Source: Cognatishimia sp. WU-CL00825 (GTDB taxonomy: Bacteria; Pseudomonadota; Alphaproteobacteria; Rhodobacterales; Rhodobacteraceae). Taken from it: a stretch of DNA of 64,000 bases. The notes under the pieces were generated by a model. That model was given only the letters and a program-made list of their open reading frames with translations. It was not told the origin of the DNA and made no database searches. This document shows positions 41,399 through 50,527 of the stretch, one piece after another (within the stretch, counting starts at the first letter, position 1; every line of letters begins with the position of its first letter). The translations under genes were made by a program, and so were the position numbers. The DNA is taken from assembly GCF_040364665.1 (NCBI RefSeq), contig NZ_BAABWX010000008.1, forward strand, positions 10,750 through 74,749, given 5' to 3'.

Positions 41399-43849
41399 TC
41401 ACAAAAAGATCAGGACCTCTGCCAAGCCGGACATGGAGGCCAGCCCGTCAAATGTCAGGCTATCACTTCCAAAATCCAAAATCACCCGCCCGTTTTCCAC
41501 CCGGCCAAAATCGTCAATCACCGCCAGCCCATCCCTGGCACCAATCCCCAGCATATCCCGATCCAGCGCGACGCGATCCCCATGGGCAAAGCGAAAATCT
41601 TCGATGCGATCATGCCCGGCATTAAACACAAAGGTATCTGCGTGGGTGCCGCCCCGTAAAACATCATTGCCCGGGCCGCCATCCAACCGGTCCTGATGCG
41701 CCCCCCCGTTCAGGTAATCATTGCCCTGCCGGCCAAACAGGCGATCAGCCCCCTCGCGGCCAAACAGCCGATTGGCCTCACGATCGCCAAACAGGCTGTC
41801 CCCATAGGCCCCGCCCGCCAGATCTTCGATGCTGCTATAGCTGTCCCCTGCGGCCTCGCCGGTGTTAAACCTCGGCATCGCCAGGTCCGCAACAATCGCG
41901 GTCAGGCTTTCCGAATATTGCGCCCGATCACGATGGCTTCCACCGATCAGCGTGTCGCGCCCCACGCCGCCAAACAGCACATCATCACCAATGCCCCCCT
42001 CCAGAATATCATCCCCACGGCGGCCAAAAATATAATCAACGTTTCGCCCCCCTGCGATGTAATTGTCCCCAAATGTGCCGCGCAGATTGTCAAACCCTTG
42101 CGACCCAATAATGTTTTCGATGCTAAAATAGGTGTCGCCCGCGGCAACATTTGTATTGATATGGGCAAACAACAAATCTACGCGCAGACTGCCGCGGCTG
42201 TCCTCATAACTGACGGTGTCGCTGCCCGCCCCGCCTCGCAATGTATCTGCCCCCGCAAGCCCGCGCAGGATGTCATCTGCGGCGCTGCCCTGCAGCAGAT
42301 CATTTTGCGCCGTGCCCTCAATCAGAAAATCCTGCGCGCCAAACTGCAAATCTGTGCGGGTGAAATTCTGCATCACCGCGGCGCTCAACTGCGCCACACT
42401 CAACGAAGCCCCATCCGCGGTGCGCACAATCAATCGTTCGTCGCCAAACTCGATGCGCCCGCCGCCGGCCGTGCTGAAAAACTGCAGCAAAGACCGGCCA
42501 TACAGCCCTGACCAGCCGGTCAGATCAATCAGGTCCAGCCCGGCTTCAAAATCCACAATACGATCGTCCTGCCCGTCTCCGGAAAGGATAAAGATATCGC
42601 GCCCATCCCCGCCTTCAAACCGGTCCCGGCCCATACCGCCGATCAGAATATCATCTCCGCCCCAGCCATAAAGCTGCTCATCCCCCGCCGCGTCATACAG
42701 AATATCGCTGCCCGCCCCGCCTGACAGGGCCGCATCAAGCCCAGCGGTCCGTTCCAAGCCAACGCTTGGCAAGGTAACGGTGAAATGCGACACCCCCGCC
42801 TCGTTGGCACTGCCCGCAAAGACCTGCAGCTGCGTGCCGTCATAATGCAATTGCAGCGCCGAGACCTGCGCCAGAGACAGATTGCTCAAATCCTCTTGCA
42901 CATCCAGCATCAACAGTTGCCCCTGTGGCAAAAGCTGAAACAGGGTCAAACCGCCATCCGTGCCCCCGGTCATGACAAAGACCCGCCCGTCGACCTCGAT
43001 GGTTTCTAAAACACTGACCCCCTGAAAGCGGCTGAACTGGTCATCCACCAGATGGTCCACGGGCGTCAGGCTGCCATCTGTGCCCAAACGCAAAACGCTC
43101 AGTGACGAACTGCCAGAGGCCGCCACCAGCAAATAGTGCACACCGCCAACCGCCACCGCTGCCAGCGCCTGAGGCGCGGCAATGCCCAGCCCCTGCTCGG
43201 CCCCCAGACTGCCGCGATACAGCAGCCCGCCCGCAGCCCCCACTTGGTAGCAAGACAGGTGGTGACCCGTGGCCGAGGCCGTCACCAGAAACGGCTGCGC
43301 CCCAAGCGTCACCGTCAATAGGCTGCTGATGTCATCGCCGCCATCTGCCATGCCCAGGTCCGGGGCACGGGTGTTTGTCATGACCCCGGAAGAGGCCAGC
43401 TGATATCGCCCAACCCCCGGCCCGCCCAGGTTGGCGGTAAACACATAGGTCTGCCCCTCCAGCGTAAGGCTTGTCATCGCGGTCAGGCTTGTGTCCAAAT
43501 GCGCCCCGCTCAGCGCCACTCCGCTGCTGGTCAAACGCCCATCCACCAGCTGATAGCTGGGCAGCACATTGCCCGAAGCCACGGTGGAACAGATCAAAAC
43601 ATCCGTCCCAACGGTGAGGCTATGCACCCCCACAGGCCCCAGGCCATTCAGGATCTCTGAGATAAAAGAGCTGCCCAGAAAATCCGTAGAGCCTGGCCCC
43701 AGCAAATAGCTGGTCACCTCTCCGGTTGCCCGGCTGGTTGCCAGCAAAACGTGCCCGGCATCCGTCTCTAGGATGTCCAGATCATCAATCGTCAAAACCG
43801 CGTCCAAAGGCGCGCCCAATTGCGTCGCCCGATGTGTCAGATGTACCAC
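41399..43849 (-). CDS. RTX protein with N-terminal beta-propeller
   Basis: About 816 aa, secreted by type I. Residues 1-360 form repeated blade-like units (VLLATSRATGEVTSYLLGPG, VLICSTVASGNVLPSYQLVDG, YVFTANLGGPGVGRYQLAS, FLVTASATGHHLSCYQVGAA) typical of a WD40/YVTN-like propeller. RTX repeats follow (GGAGSDILYDAAGDEQLYGW, then several sets up to residue 770), and the end is LAEVLIFL. I choose GTG 43849 because GGGAGG lies six bases upstream; a longer frame to 43912 has no ribosome site. Propeller plus RTX suggests a binding protein of the cell surface or matrix rather than an enzyme. Confidence 0.78.
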   Translation of the reverse strand: MVHLTHRATQLGAPLDAVLTIDDLDILETDAGHVLLATSRATGEVTSYLLGPGSTDFLGSSFISEILNGLGPVGVHSLTVGTDVLICSTVASGNVLPSYQLVDGRLTSSGVALSGAHLDTSLTAMTSLTLEGQTYVFTANLGGPGVGRYQLASSGVMTNTRAPDLGMADGGDDISSLLTVTLGAQPFLVTASATGHHLSCYQVGAAGGLLYRGSLGAEQGLGIAAPQALAAVAVGGVHYLLVAASGSSSLSVLRLGTDGSLTPVDHLVDDQFSRFQGVSVLETIEVDGRVFVMTGGTDGGLTLFQLLPQGQLLMLDVQEDLSNLSLAQVSALQLHYDGTQLQVFAGSANEAGVSHFTVTLPSVGLERTAGLDAALSGGAGSDILYDAAGDEQLYGWGGDDILIGGMGRDRFEGGDGRDIFILSGDGQDDRIVDFEAGLDLIDLTGWSGLYGRSLLQFFSTAGGGRIEFGDERLIVRTADGASLSVAQLSAAVMQNFTRTDLQFGAQDFLIEGTAQNDLLQGSAADDILRGLAGADTLRGGAGSDTVSYEDSRGSLRVDLLFAHINTNVAAGDTYFSIENIIGSQGFDNLRGTFGDNYIAGGRNVDYIFGRRGDDILEGGIGDDVLFGGVGRDTLIGGSHRDRAQYSESLTAIVADLAMPRFNTGEAAGDSYSSIEDLAGGAYGDSLFGDREANRLFGREGADRLFGRQGNDYLNGGAHQDRLDGGPGNDVLRGGTHADTFVFNAGHDRIEDFRFAHGDRVALDRDMLGIGARDGLAVIDDFGRVENGRVILDFGSDSLTFDGLASMSGLAEVLIFL

Positions 43850-44126
43850 CCTACACCTCCCATACCCCACTGTCTTCAACTCCGGGATCAGGGTAGCGCT
43901 CGGTCCTTCCACAAAGGGTTACCACTTCGTGGCAAAACCAAGAATTTTCAAAATAACTCGACACAAATACACAACATATAGGCTAAAAACAGGGGATTTT
44001 ACCGTATTTTCAACCAACACGCTATGTTGCAGAAACCCCCTACCTTGTATAACAGAAGAGCACACACCATCCATCAAGCACCGCTTTGCCGCCCTCCCGT
44101 TCCCAGCCACAAGTATATTTCAAATC

Positions 44127-46019
44127 ATGCTCAAATTACTTTCAAAAGCCCTCGGCGCGCCCCAGGCCTCCCCTGTCACAAACGACCCATTTGGTCGGTT
44201 TGTAATCGTTAGTTTTTACACAGCGGGTGGCTATTATGAAGAAAAAGCAAAAGAGCTAAAGGCGCAATGTGACCGCTTTGGTCTTGAACATGAAATCGCC
44301 AAGATCACCATAAAGCCCAACGAAAACTGGGCCGATATCTGTCGGCGAAAAGTGCGCTTTTACCATAAAATGCTGCACAAGCATAAATGTGCGATCATGT
44401 GGCTGGATGTCGACAGCAAATTACAGGCTGACATCGGCACGCTGCATCAGGGCCATTTTGACATGGCCGCCTTTATGCGCAATTTCAAATATCTGCCCCA
44501 GTTCAATCCAGGCAGCTTTGCACGCACCTTCCACCCGGGCTATTTGCTGTTTCGCTACACGCCCAGAACCATCCAGTTTCTCGACGATTGCCTCGAGATT
44601 GACCGCACCCATGAGGGGCCTTTCACCGATGATTACATCCTCGAGGAAGCCCTGCGCACAACCAGCGCACAAATGCGGTTGATGATCCTGTCGCCAGACG
44701 ATCTGCAACGCCCCATTGAACCCGAGAAAGAAGGCGCGTTGTTCCGCCATGGCAACAGCGGAAACGTCAATGAATACAAAGGCAAGGTCAAGCAACACAT
44801 CCCCCGCATCCTGGAACCGGCCACGCAAAAACGCGTGCTGATGGAAGCGGTACAGGCTCTGGCACGCCAAGGCCGCCGCAATGCGATTGTCGTCATGATG
44901 AAGCGCATCCTGCAGGTCGACCCGGCCGATTTTGAATCCTACGTCAAATTACTGGACATGCTGCGCCGCTTTGACAGCCCCAAAGAGCTGGCCGCCGAAT
45001 TGGCCTATGGACGGAAATCCAAGGTGCTGGCCCCCTATGCCATCCGCTTTGAAATGATGCGTGCGCTGGAAGACGGGGCTTGGGAAAAAGCCGATGCGCT
45101 GTTTGAGGAAATCAAACAGACAGGCCACCAAAAGATGATCAATTTTGGCCATTCGCGACTGTTCCGGTTCTCCCTGGACCGCCGAGCCCAGGCTCTGAAT
45201 ATCCCTGACAGTGACCGGGTGTCGCTGTTCTGGTGGGAAGAACCGTTTCCCGGCAACCTCGGCGATATCATCAACCCCTATATCGTCGAAAAACTGACCG
45301 GCACCCCCCCCAAATACGGCCCCAGAGGCAAGGGCATGTGCGCGATCGGATCGATCATCAAATTTGCAAAGACCGATGTGCCGGTCTGGGGCAGCGGTTC
45401 CCCGCATGCCGAAGGTGTGCTGGCCGCAGATGCCGATTATCGCGCCGTGCGCGGCCCGCTGACACGCGACCTGGTGCTGAAGAATGGGGGCAAATGCGCC
45501 AAGGTCTATGGCGACGCCGCTTGGTTCCTGCCGATCCTGCACCCTGCGGCCCAGAAAAAGACCCATAAAACCGGTTTGATCCTGCATTACACCCACGAAG
45601 ACGCGCCGTTGAATGTCGGCTCAGACGTACGCAGAATTGACATTCGCCGCCTGGGCTATGACCAAATCGAAGCCTTCCTGGATGAGGTCACAAGCTGTGA
45701 GCGCATCATCTCGACCTCTTTGCACGGTGTGATTATCGCCCAGGCCTACGGCATACCGGCGGTTCTGGCCACGGCCAGCAACTCGGCCCTGCAGGTGCAT
45801 GGCGATGGGATCAAATTTGATGATTACTTCCTGTCGGTGGGCATCAAACAGAAAATCCGGCCGGTGGATCTCAGCCCGATGGAGGATATCGACGCGATCC
45901 CAGCAGAGGATTTCCTTTTGGCCAAGCAAAAGATCAACCTCACGAAGTTGCTGGATGTGGCCCCCTTTGATGCCCTGCCTGAGCTGCGGGAAAAAGCCGC
46001 CGCATTTGACGCGGACTAA
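44127..46019 (+). CDS. Glycosyltransferase-like / polysaccharide pyruvyltransferase fusion
   Basis: A 630-aa two-enzyme protein. The N-terminal 230 residues resemble a GT-A nucleotide-sugar transferase: RFVIVSFYTAGGYYEEKAKEL, KMLHKHKCAIMWLDVDSKLQ with the DxD, FHPGYLLFRYTPRTIQFLDD and FTDDYILEEAL. A helical, TPR-like middle (about 260-370) follows, then a pyruvyltransferase domain: LFWWEEPFPGNLGDIINPYI, VWGSGSPHAEG, YRAVRGPLTRDL, GDAAWFLP, ISTSLHGVIIAQAYGIPAVL. ATG 44127 is preferred because the upstream extension lies in the divergent gene. It probably makes and pyruvylates one sugar of the capsule repeat. The region 43913-44126 must hold both divergent promoters. Confidence 0.75.
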   Translation: MLKLLSKALGAPQASPVTNDPFGRFVIVSFYTAGGYYEEKAKELKAQCDRFGLEHEIAKITIKPNENWADICRRKVRFYHKMLHKHKCAIMWLDVDSKLQADIGTLHQGHFDMAAFMRNFKYLPQFNPGSFARTFHPGYLLFRYTPRTIQFLDDCLEIDRTHEGPFTDDYILEEALRTTSAQMRLMILSPDDLQRPIEPEKEGALFRHGNSGNVNEYKGKVKQHIPRILEPATQKRVLMEAVQALARQGRRNAIVVMMKRILQVDPADFESYVKLLDMLRRFDSPKELAAELAYGRKSKVLAPYAIRFEMMRALEDGAWEKADALFEEIKQTGHQKMINFGHSRLFRFSLDRRAQALNIPDSDRVSLFWWEEPFPGNLGDIINPYIVEKLTGTPPKYGPRGKGMCAIGSIIKFAKTDVPVWGSGSPHAEGVLAADADYRAVRGPLTRDLVLKNGGKCAKVYGDAAWFLPILHPAAQKKTHKTGLILHYTHEDAPLNVGSDVRRIDIRRLGYDQIEAFLDEVTSCERIISTSLHGVIIAQAYGIPAVLATASNSALQVHGDGIKFDDYFLSVGIKQKIRPVDLSPMEDIDAIPAEDFLLAKQKINLTKLLDVAPFDALPELREKAAAFDAD

Positions 46020-46083
46020 CCCCGCCGTCAAACCTGACTTGCACCAAATACACCAAGCGCTTTAGCTTGGTGTCACACAATAA

Positions 46084-48678
46084 ATGAATCTTCTGATGGC
46101 CAACGCGACACCTTCGATCACCGTTATCACGCCAGCCTATAATTGTGGGCGCTACCTGCAAGACTGTATCACCTCGGTGGCCCGGCAAGCGGATGTTGTG
46201 GTCCAGCATATCCTGATCAATGACGCCTCGACAGATGACACCGCAGAGACATTGGATGCCCTGGCAAAAGACAATCCAACCATCCAGGTGCAGCATCTGA
46301 GTGAAAATCTGGGACAGGCGCGGGTGCGCAATTTGGGTGTGCAGGCAGCCAGCGCAGAATATATTCTCTTCCTGGATGCGGATGATTGCCTGGAAGGCAG
46401 CCACAGTTTGAAAGCGGTGTTAGACAGCGCCCAAAGCAACTCTGCGGATCTGGTGCATTTTCAATACAACCGGATGCTGGAAAGCACCGGCGAAACCACC
46501 CCCGCCCAAAACCGCCTCACCGGCCTCACCAGCGCCGGGGTCACCGCCCAAAGTTTCCCGCAACTGATCAACAACACCTCTTGCTGGCAGATGATGTATC
46601 GCCGGGCCTTTCTAGAGCGCGAAAACATCTTATTCTCTGACCGTCTGCGCCAGCGCGAAGACCGTCCGTTTTTTCTGGAATGCCTGCTCAAGGCGCAAAG
46701 CGTCAACATCATACAGGACCGTGTGGTGCGCTACCGGGTGCGCAGCGGCTCCACCATGGGCACGCTCAATCTGGCCCAGCTCGAGATGTTCACCATCCAT
46801 CTGGAGCTCATTGGCAAGCTGATGCAGGCGCTTGGGGACAGCCCCCAAGAGACCACCTTAAAGCGCGCCAATATGCTGTATTACATGCATGTGATGCTCA
46901 GTTATTGGGGGCCGTTTCTGCTGCGACCCCAGGTGCGCAACAGCCGTCAGGCCAAAGCGTTTTTTGCCGCCTGGCAAGCCTATAGCTGGCCCTCCAGCGA
47001 TCTGTTTTCTGACGATATCATCGGCAATATTCCAACCCGCCACCGGGATTCAGGCCTGTTTGACGCGCTGGCGCATCTGCTGGCCACCGGGCAAACACAG
47101 CTGGCCCTGACGCTTATGCGGGACGAACGTCTCAGCGTGCGCGAGGTCGAAGAGCTCAGCCACAGCGCGCAGCAGGCCGCAACAGGCTTTGCCTTCAGCA
47201 AAGATGCCTTTGCGCTTTTCGCCTCTAACATCCGCTTGCGCCTGGACAAAAAACCCCTGCTGCGTCCCCGGTCCAAACGGCCACGGCTCATCCTGCACAT
47301 CGGCAGCACCAAGACCGGCTCTTCTGCGCTGCAAAAATTCATGGAAGTGAACCGGTTTGCGCTCTTGCGCGACCATGGGCTGTATTATCCGATGTCCGGG
47401 CTGGAAAACGGCCGCGGCGCGCGCAGCCACCGCACCTCTGGCCACGCCACATTGGTGGCAAATCTGATTGCGGGCCATGCGGATGCGTTAGACAAATTGA
47501 TGCTGGAACTCGGCGGGCTCAGCCGGTCCCCGAAAACCGTCTTTCTGTCTTGTGAGAACATTCTATCCAGCCGGTTTTGGAACAAGGGCGCGGTCGCAGC
47601 CCAACTTGCCCCCTTGCTGTCTGGCTTTGATCTGACGCTGCTGGCCTATCTGCGCAATCCGGTGGATTGGCTTGAATCCATGTATGCCGAAAGCGTGGCC
47701 AGCCCCGGGGTGCGCCTGACCCAAAGCCCCCGCGATTTTTATGAAGCGCAAAACGCCCAGGGCTTGCTGAATTGCCAGGAAATTGCAGACTGCCTGCAGG
47801 AAAACCTGCCCCAGGCCAAGCTGATCCTGCGTTCTTATGATCAGCTGCGCGCCACAAAAACCAGCATCACCACCGATGTGCTCGCCGCGTTAGATCTGTC
47901 TGACATTGACCCGTCCGCCTATGCGATGCCCGCAAAAAAATTCAACAATATCTCTATTCCCAAACAAGCGGTCTGCCTGATCCGAACCGCAAACAATGTG
48001 GCCCTGCAACGCGAGGCGGTGTTGCCGCTGAATGCGGCCCTGATCGCCCATATGCAAAGCCAGCCAGACCTGGCAAAGACCCCCGGGTATTTTTATGACA
48101 CCGCGCTGGCGACAGAGATTGCCGACCGCCATCAAGCGCAATTCTCCGCATTCTTTGCCCCCGATACGCCTGCGGCTAAATCTCTGCAAGATCGCCCCAA
48201 TATCGACCAGAACCTGCAGTTCACCCCGGCAGACCTCGAGATGCTGGGCGACGAAATTGCCAAAGCAAAGGCTTGGAAGCTTGCCGCCGAAGATGTCGAG
48301 CTGCCCGCCCCCACCCAGGTGGATGCCGCTTTCAACGATACCTTTCAGGCCTATGTGAATTCAGACACGTTTCTCCGCCGCCTCCGCCGCAGCCGGCCTG
48401 AAAAAAACCGCCTCAAGATGGCCCATGCCCTGCGCGAGTCCGGCCTGTTTGATGATCTGTTTTACGTCTCGCAATTGCCCAAAGCCGCCGACTATCAGGG
48501 CGGGCCACTGTTTCACTATCTGGATCACTGGGAAGACCTGCTGCTGGACCCGCATCGGCATTTTTCCACCCGCGATTATCTGATGATAAACACCGATGTG
48601 GCCGAAAGCGGCCTGAATCCGTTTTACCATTACATCGCATTTGGAAGGGCCGAAGGGCGTAAGACCATAGATGTCTGA
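46084..48678 (+). CDS. GT2 glycosyltransferase / sulfotransferase-like fusion
   Basis: An 864-aa protein. The N-terminal GT2 domain (about residues 10-235) shows ITVITPAYNCGRYLQDCITS, ILINDASTDDTAETLDAL, NLGQARVRNLGVQAASAEYI, FLDADDCL and a later REDRPFFLECL. After a helical linker, a P-loop domain (about 405-700) has LILHIGSTKTGSSALQKFM and LTLLAYLRNPVDWLESMY, the two PAPS-site motifs of sulfotransferases, though less canonical. The last 90 residues contain the FDDLFYVSQLP ... DPHRHFSTRDYLMINTDV ... NPFYHYIAFGRAEGR repeat common at the ends of large glycosyltransferases. One protein may therefore add a sugar and sulfate it. Its stop overlaps the next gene by 8 bases. Confidence 0.75.
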   Translation: MNLLMANATPSITVITPAYNCGRYLQDCITSVARQADVVVQHILINDASTDDTAETLDALAKDNPTIQVQHLSENLGQARVRNLGVQAASAEYILFLDADDCLEGSHSLKAVLDSAQSNSADLVHFQYNRMLESTGETTPAQNRLTGLTSAGVTAQSFPQLINNTSCWQMMYRRAFLERENILFSDRLRQREDRPFFLECLLKAQSVNIIQDRVVRYRVRSGSTMGTLNLAQLEMFTIHLELIGKLMQALGDSPQETTLKRANMLYYMHVMLSYWGPFLLRPQVRNSRQAKAFFAAWQAYSWPSSDLFSDDIIGNIPTRHRDSGLFDALAHLLATGQTQLALTLMRDERLSVREVEELSHSAQQAATGFAFSKDAFALFASNIRLRLDKKPLLRPRSKRPRLILHIGSTKTGSSALQKFMEVNRFALLRDHGLYYPMSGLENGRGARSHRTSGHATLVANLIAGHADALDKLMLELGGLSRSPKTVFLSCENILSSRFWNKGAVAAQLAPLLSGFDLTLLAYLRNPVDWLESMYAESVASPGVRLTQSPRDFYEAQNAQGLLNCQEIADCLQENLPQAKLILRSYDQLRATKTSITTDVLAALDLSDIDPSAYAMPAKKFNNISIPKQAVCLIRTANNVALQREAVLPLNAALIAHMQSQPDLAKTPGYFYDTALATEIADRHQAQFSAFFAPDTPAAKSLQDRPNIDQNLQFTPADLEMLGDEIAKAKAWKLAAEDVELPAPTQVDAAFNDTFQAYVNSDTFLRRLRRSRPEKNRLKMAHALRESGLFDDLFYVSQLPKAADYQGGPLFHYLDHWEDLLLDPHRHFSTRDYLMINTDVAESGLNPFYHYIAFGRAEGRKTIDV

Positions 48679-49819
48679 CACCACACAGCCAGCTGCTGAC
48701 ATAAATGTTCTGATCCGGGCACATGATCCGGGCAAACTCGCCGTGTTGCGCCGCGCTGTGAATTCGGTTGCCACCCAGGAACTTGACGGGCGGGTCGATA
48801 TTTTGCTGGAAACCTCCGGCTTCCCCCAAATCTTGCAGCTGTCAGATTTTATCGAAGGTCCCCTGCCCGCACATATCAGCCTGCAACACCACAATATCGA
48901 TTACAACTTTGACAGCCGCACGCTTCTGCTGCGCCGGGGCATTCGACGCGCCCAGGCGAAATATCTCTATTTCTTAGATTTTGATGACACGCTGCTGCCC
49001 GCCGGGCTCAGCACATTGCTCAGCTCGGCCCGGCTGTGGAACAACGTTCTGCAAATTGGCAACGTAGAGCTTGTCCGCAAAACCGGCTCTGTCACCGAGC
49101 ACCATCCCTACCGGTCCTTTGAACCAAATCTCTCGGATGTGCTGCATGACAATTGCATTCCGTTTAATTCATATCTGGTGGATCGCACACTCGCCCAATC
49201 GGTGATCGACCAAGTGCCCAACCTGAGCCTCTATGAGGATTATGCCTTTTTGCTGCTGCTGCTCAGCAAGGCACCCATGCATTTTCTGCCCACCGACATC
49301 TGTGTCGCGACCTATAATGTCTCTGAAGAGGACGTCGGCAAATACAACGCGCATAAACCATTGGCCGACCGCTGCATCAACCGCCTCAGGCAACGGCTGA
49401 CCTTTCCGCTTTCCGGCCAGGATATCCTGCGATTGCGCCGCCAACGCCGCACCGATGACAGCGCCCCGCTGCGCGCCTTGATCTCCGGCTACCCCAAGGT
49501 CAAAAAAACCAGCCTGCGCGGCTATGTGGAAACCCAGGAGCCTCTGCAGGAAGGCACCTTTGTCACCGGTTGGTGCTATGATCCCCAACTGTCCAAGAAG
49601 CAGACATTGGTGATCATAGCAGAAACAAAAACCGGCCATTACACCATCCTGTCAGAACGCCATCCGCGTTCAGATGTCTGCCCGCCAACAGACCCCGGAG
49701 GGGCGACTCCGGGATTTTCCGGCCTGGTGCCAAATGGAAAGCTGCGTCATATCTGGGTGATCACCCCGCAGGGGCGACAAATTTTGCCGCATGTGCCACA
49801 ACGCGCAAAACGGCGCTGA
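48671..49819 (+). CDS. GT2-like glycosyltransferase with C-terminal beta-sandwich module
   Basis: A 382-aa protein whose first 260 residues follow GT2 layout: INVLIRAHDPGKLAVLRRAV, KYLYFLDFDDTLLPAGL with the DxD, LSLYEDYAFLLLLLSKAP with acidic residues at the acceptor site. Motifs are weaker than in ExoA/ExoM, so the domain is divergent. The C-terminus (about 290-370) has GYVETQEPLQEGTFVTGWCYD ... RHPRSDVCPP ... GFSGLV, the same pattern as the N-terminus of the protein at 55050-57593. ATG 48671 overlaps the preceding gene, so the two are translationally coupled. It is convergent with kpsT. Confidence 0.65.
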   Translation: MSDTTQPAADINVLIRAHDPGKLAVLRRAVNSVATQELDGRVDILLETSGFPQILQLSDFIEGPLPAHISLQHHNIDYNFDSRTLLLRRGIRRAQAKYLYFLDFDDTLLPAGLSTLLSSARLWNNVLQIGNVELVRKTGSVTEHHPYRSFEPNLSDVLHDNCIPFNSYLVDRTLAQSVIDQVPNLSLYEDYAFLLLLLSKAPMHFLPTDICVATYNVSEEDVGKYNAHKPLADRCINRLRQRLTFPLSGQDILRLRRQRRTDDSAPLRALISGYPKVKKTSLRGYVETQEPLQEGTFVTGWCYDPQLSKKQTLVIIAETKTGHYTILSERHPRSDVCPPTDPGGATPGFSGLVPNGKLRHIWVITPQGRQILPHVPQRAKRR

Positions 49820-49854
49820 CCCGGCCTGACACCTCCGCCCGGCTTTGATGCGGC

Positions 49855-50517
49855 CTATTTGCCCGGCACCATATTGCGCTGGTGATGGGCTATCGCTTCT
49901 TCCAGATCTTCGTAATAGGTCGCCTGGCCATCTTCCAAGACCACCCCGGTGTCACATAGCCCACGTATCATGCCCAGGGAATGGCTCACCACAAAAGCCC
50001 CGGCATTTTCCATGCGGGCTTTGAACAGCGCGCTGGATTTGGCGCGAAACGACGCATCCCCCACCGATGTCACCTCATCCACCAGATAGGTATCAAAGGG
50101 CACCGCCATGCTGACCCCAAAGGCCAATCGGGATTTCATGCCCGCAGAATAGGTGCGAAATGGCAGATGAAAATGCGCGCCCAGACCGGCAAAGTCCTGC
50201 ACAAAATCCACCATTTCTTCGGTGTCCATCCCATAGATGCGCGAGATGAATTTTGTATTCTGCGCCCCGGTTAACTCACCGTGAAACGACCCTGCAAACC
50301 CCACAGGCCAGGAAATGCGCCCATCGCTGATCACCTCCCCGGATGTCGGATCCATCGTGCCGGAAATAATTTTCAGCAATGTGCTTTTGCCTGCGCCATT
50401 GCGCCCCAGCAACGCCACCGAGGTCTTGGACGGAAACACCACATTCAGATTGTTGCACACCACTTTCTCCCGCCCGCGCAGGCGAAAGACTTTGGAAAGA
50501 TTGCGCAGTTCAATCAT
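49855..50517 (-). CDS. kpsT: Capsule ABC transporter ATP-binding protein (KpsT)
   Basis: ATPase subunit that drives export of finished capsule polymer through KpsM. About 220 aa from ATG 50517 (MIELRNLSKVF). Walker A is ALLGRNGAGKSTLLK, the signature loop is the KpsT/Wzt form FRTYSAGMKSRLAFGVSM, Walker B is TYLVDEVTSVGDASF and the switch His is in VVSHSLG. A longer frame to 50550 would overlap kpsE and is rejected. It lies 10 bases after the kpsE stop. Confidence 0.92.
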   Translation of the reverse strand: MIELRNLSKVFRLRGREKVVCNNLNVVFPSKTSVALLGRNGAGKSTLLKIISGTMDPTSGEVISDGRISWPVGFAGSFHGELTGAQNTKFISRIYGMDTEEMVDFVQDFAGLGAHFHLPFRTYSAGMKSRLAFGVSMAVPFDTYLVDEVTSVGDASFRAKSSALFKARMENAGAFVVSHSLGMIRGLCDTGVVLEDGQATYYEDLEEAIAHHQRNMVPGK

Positions 50518-50527
50518 CGCCCTGCCC

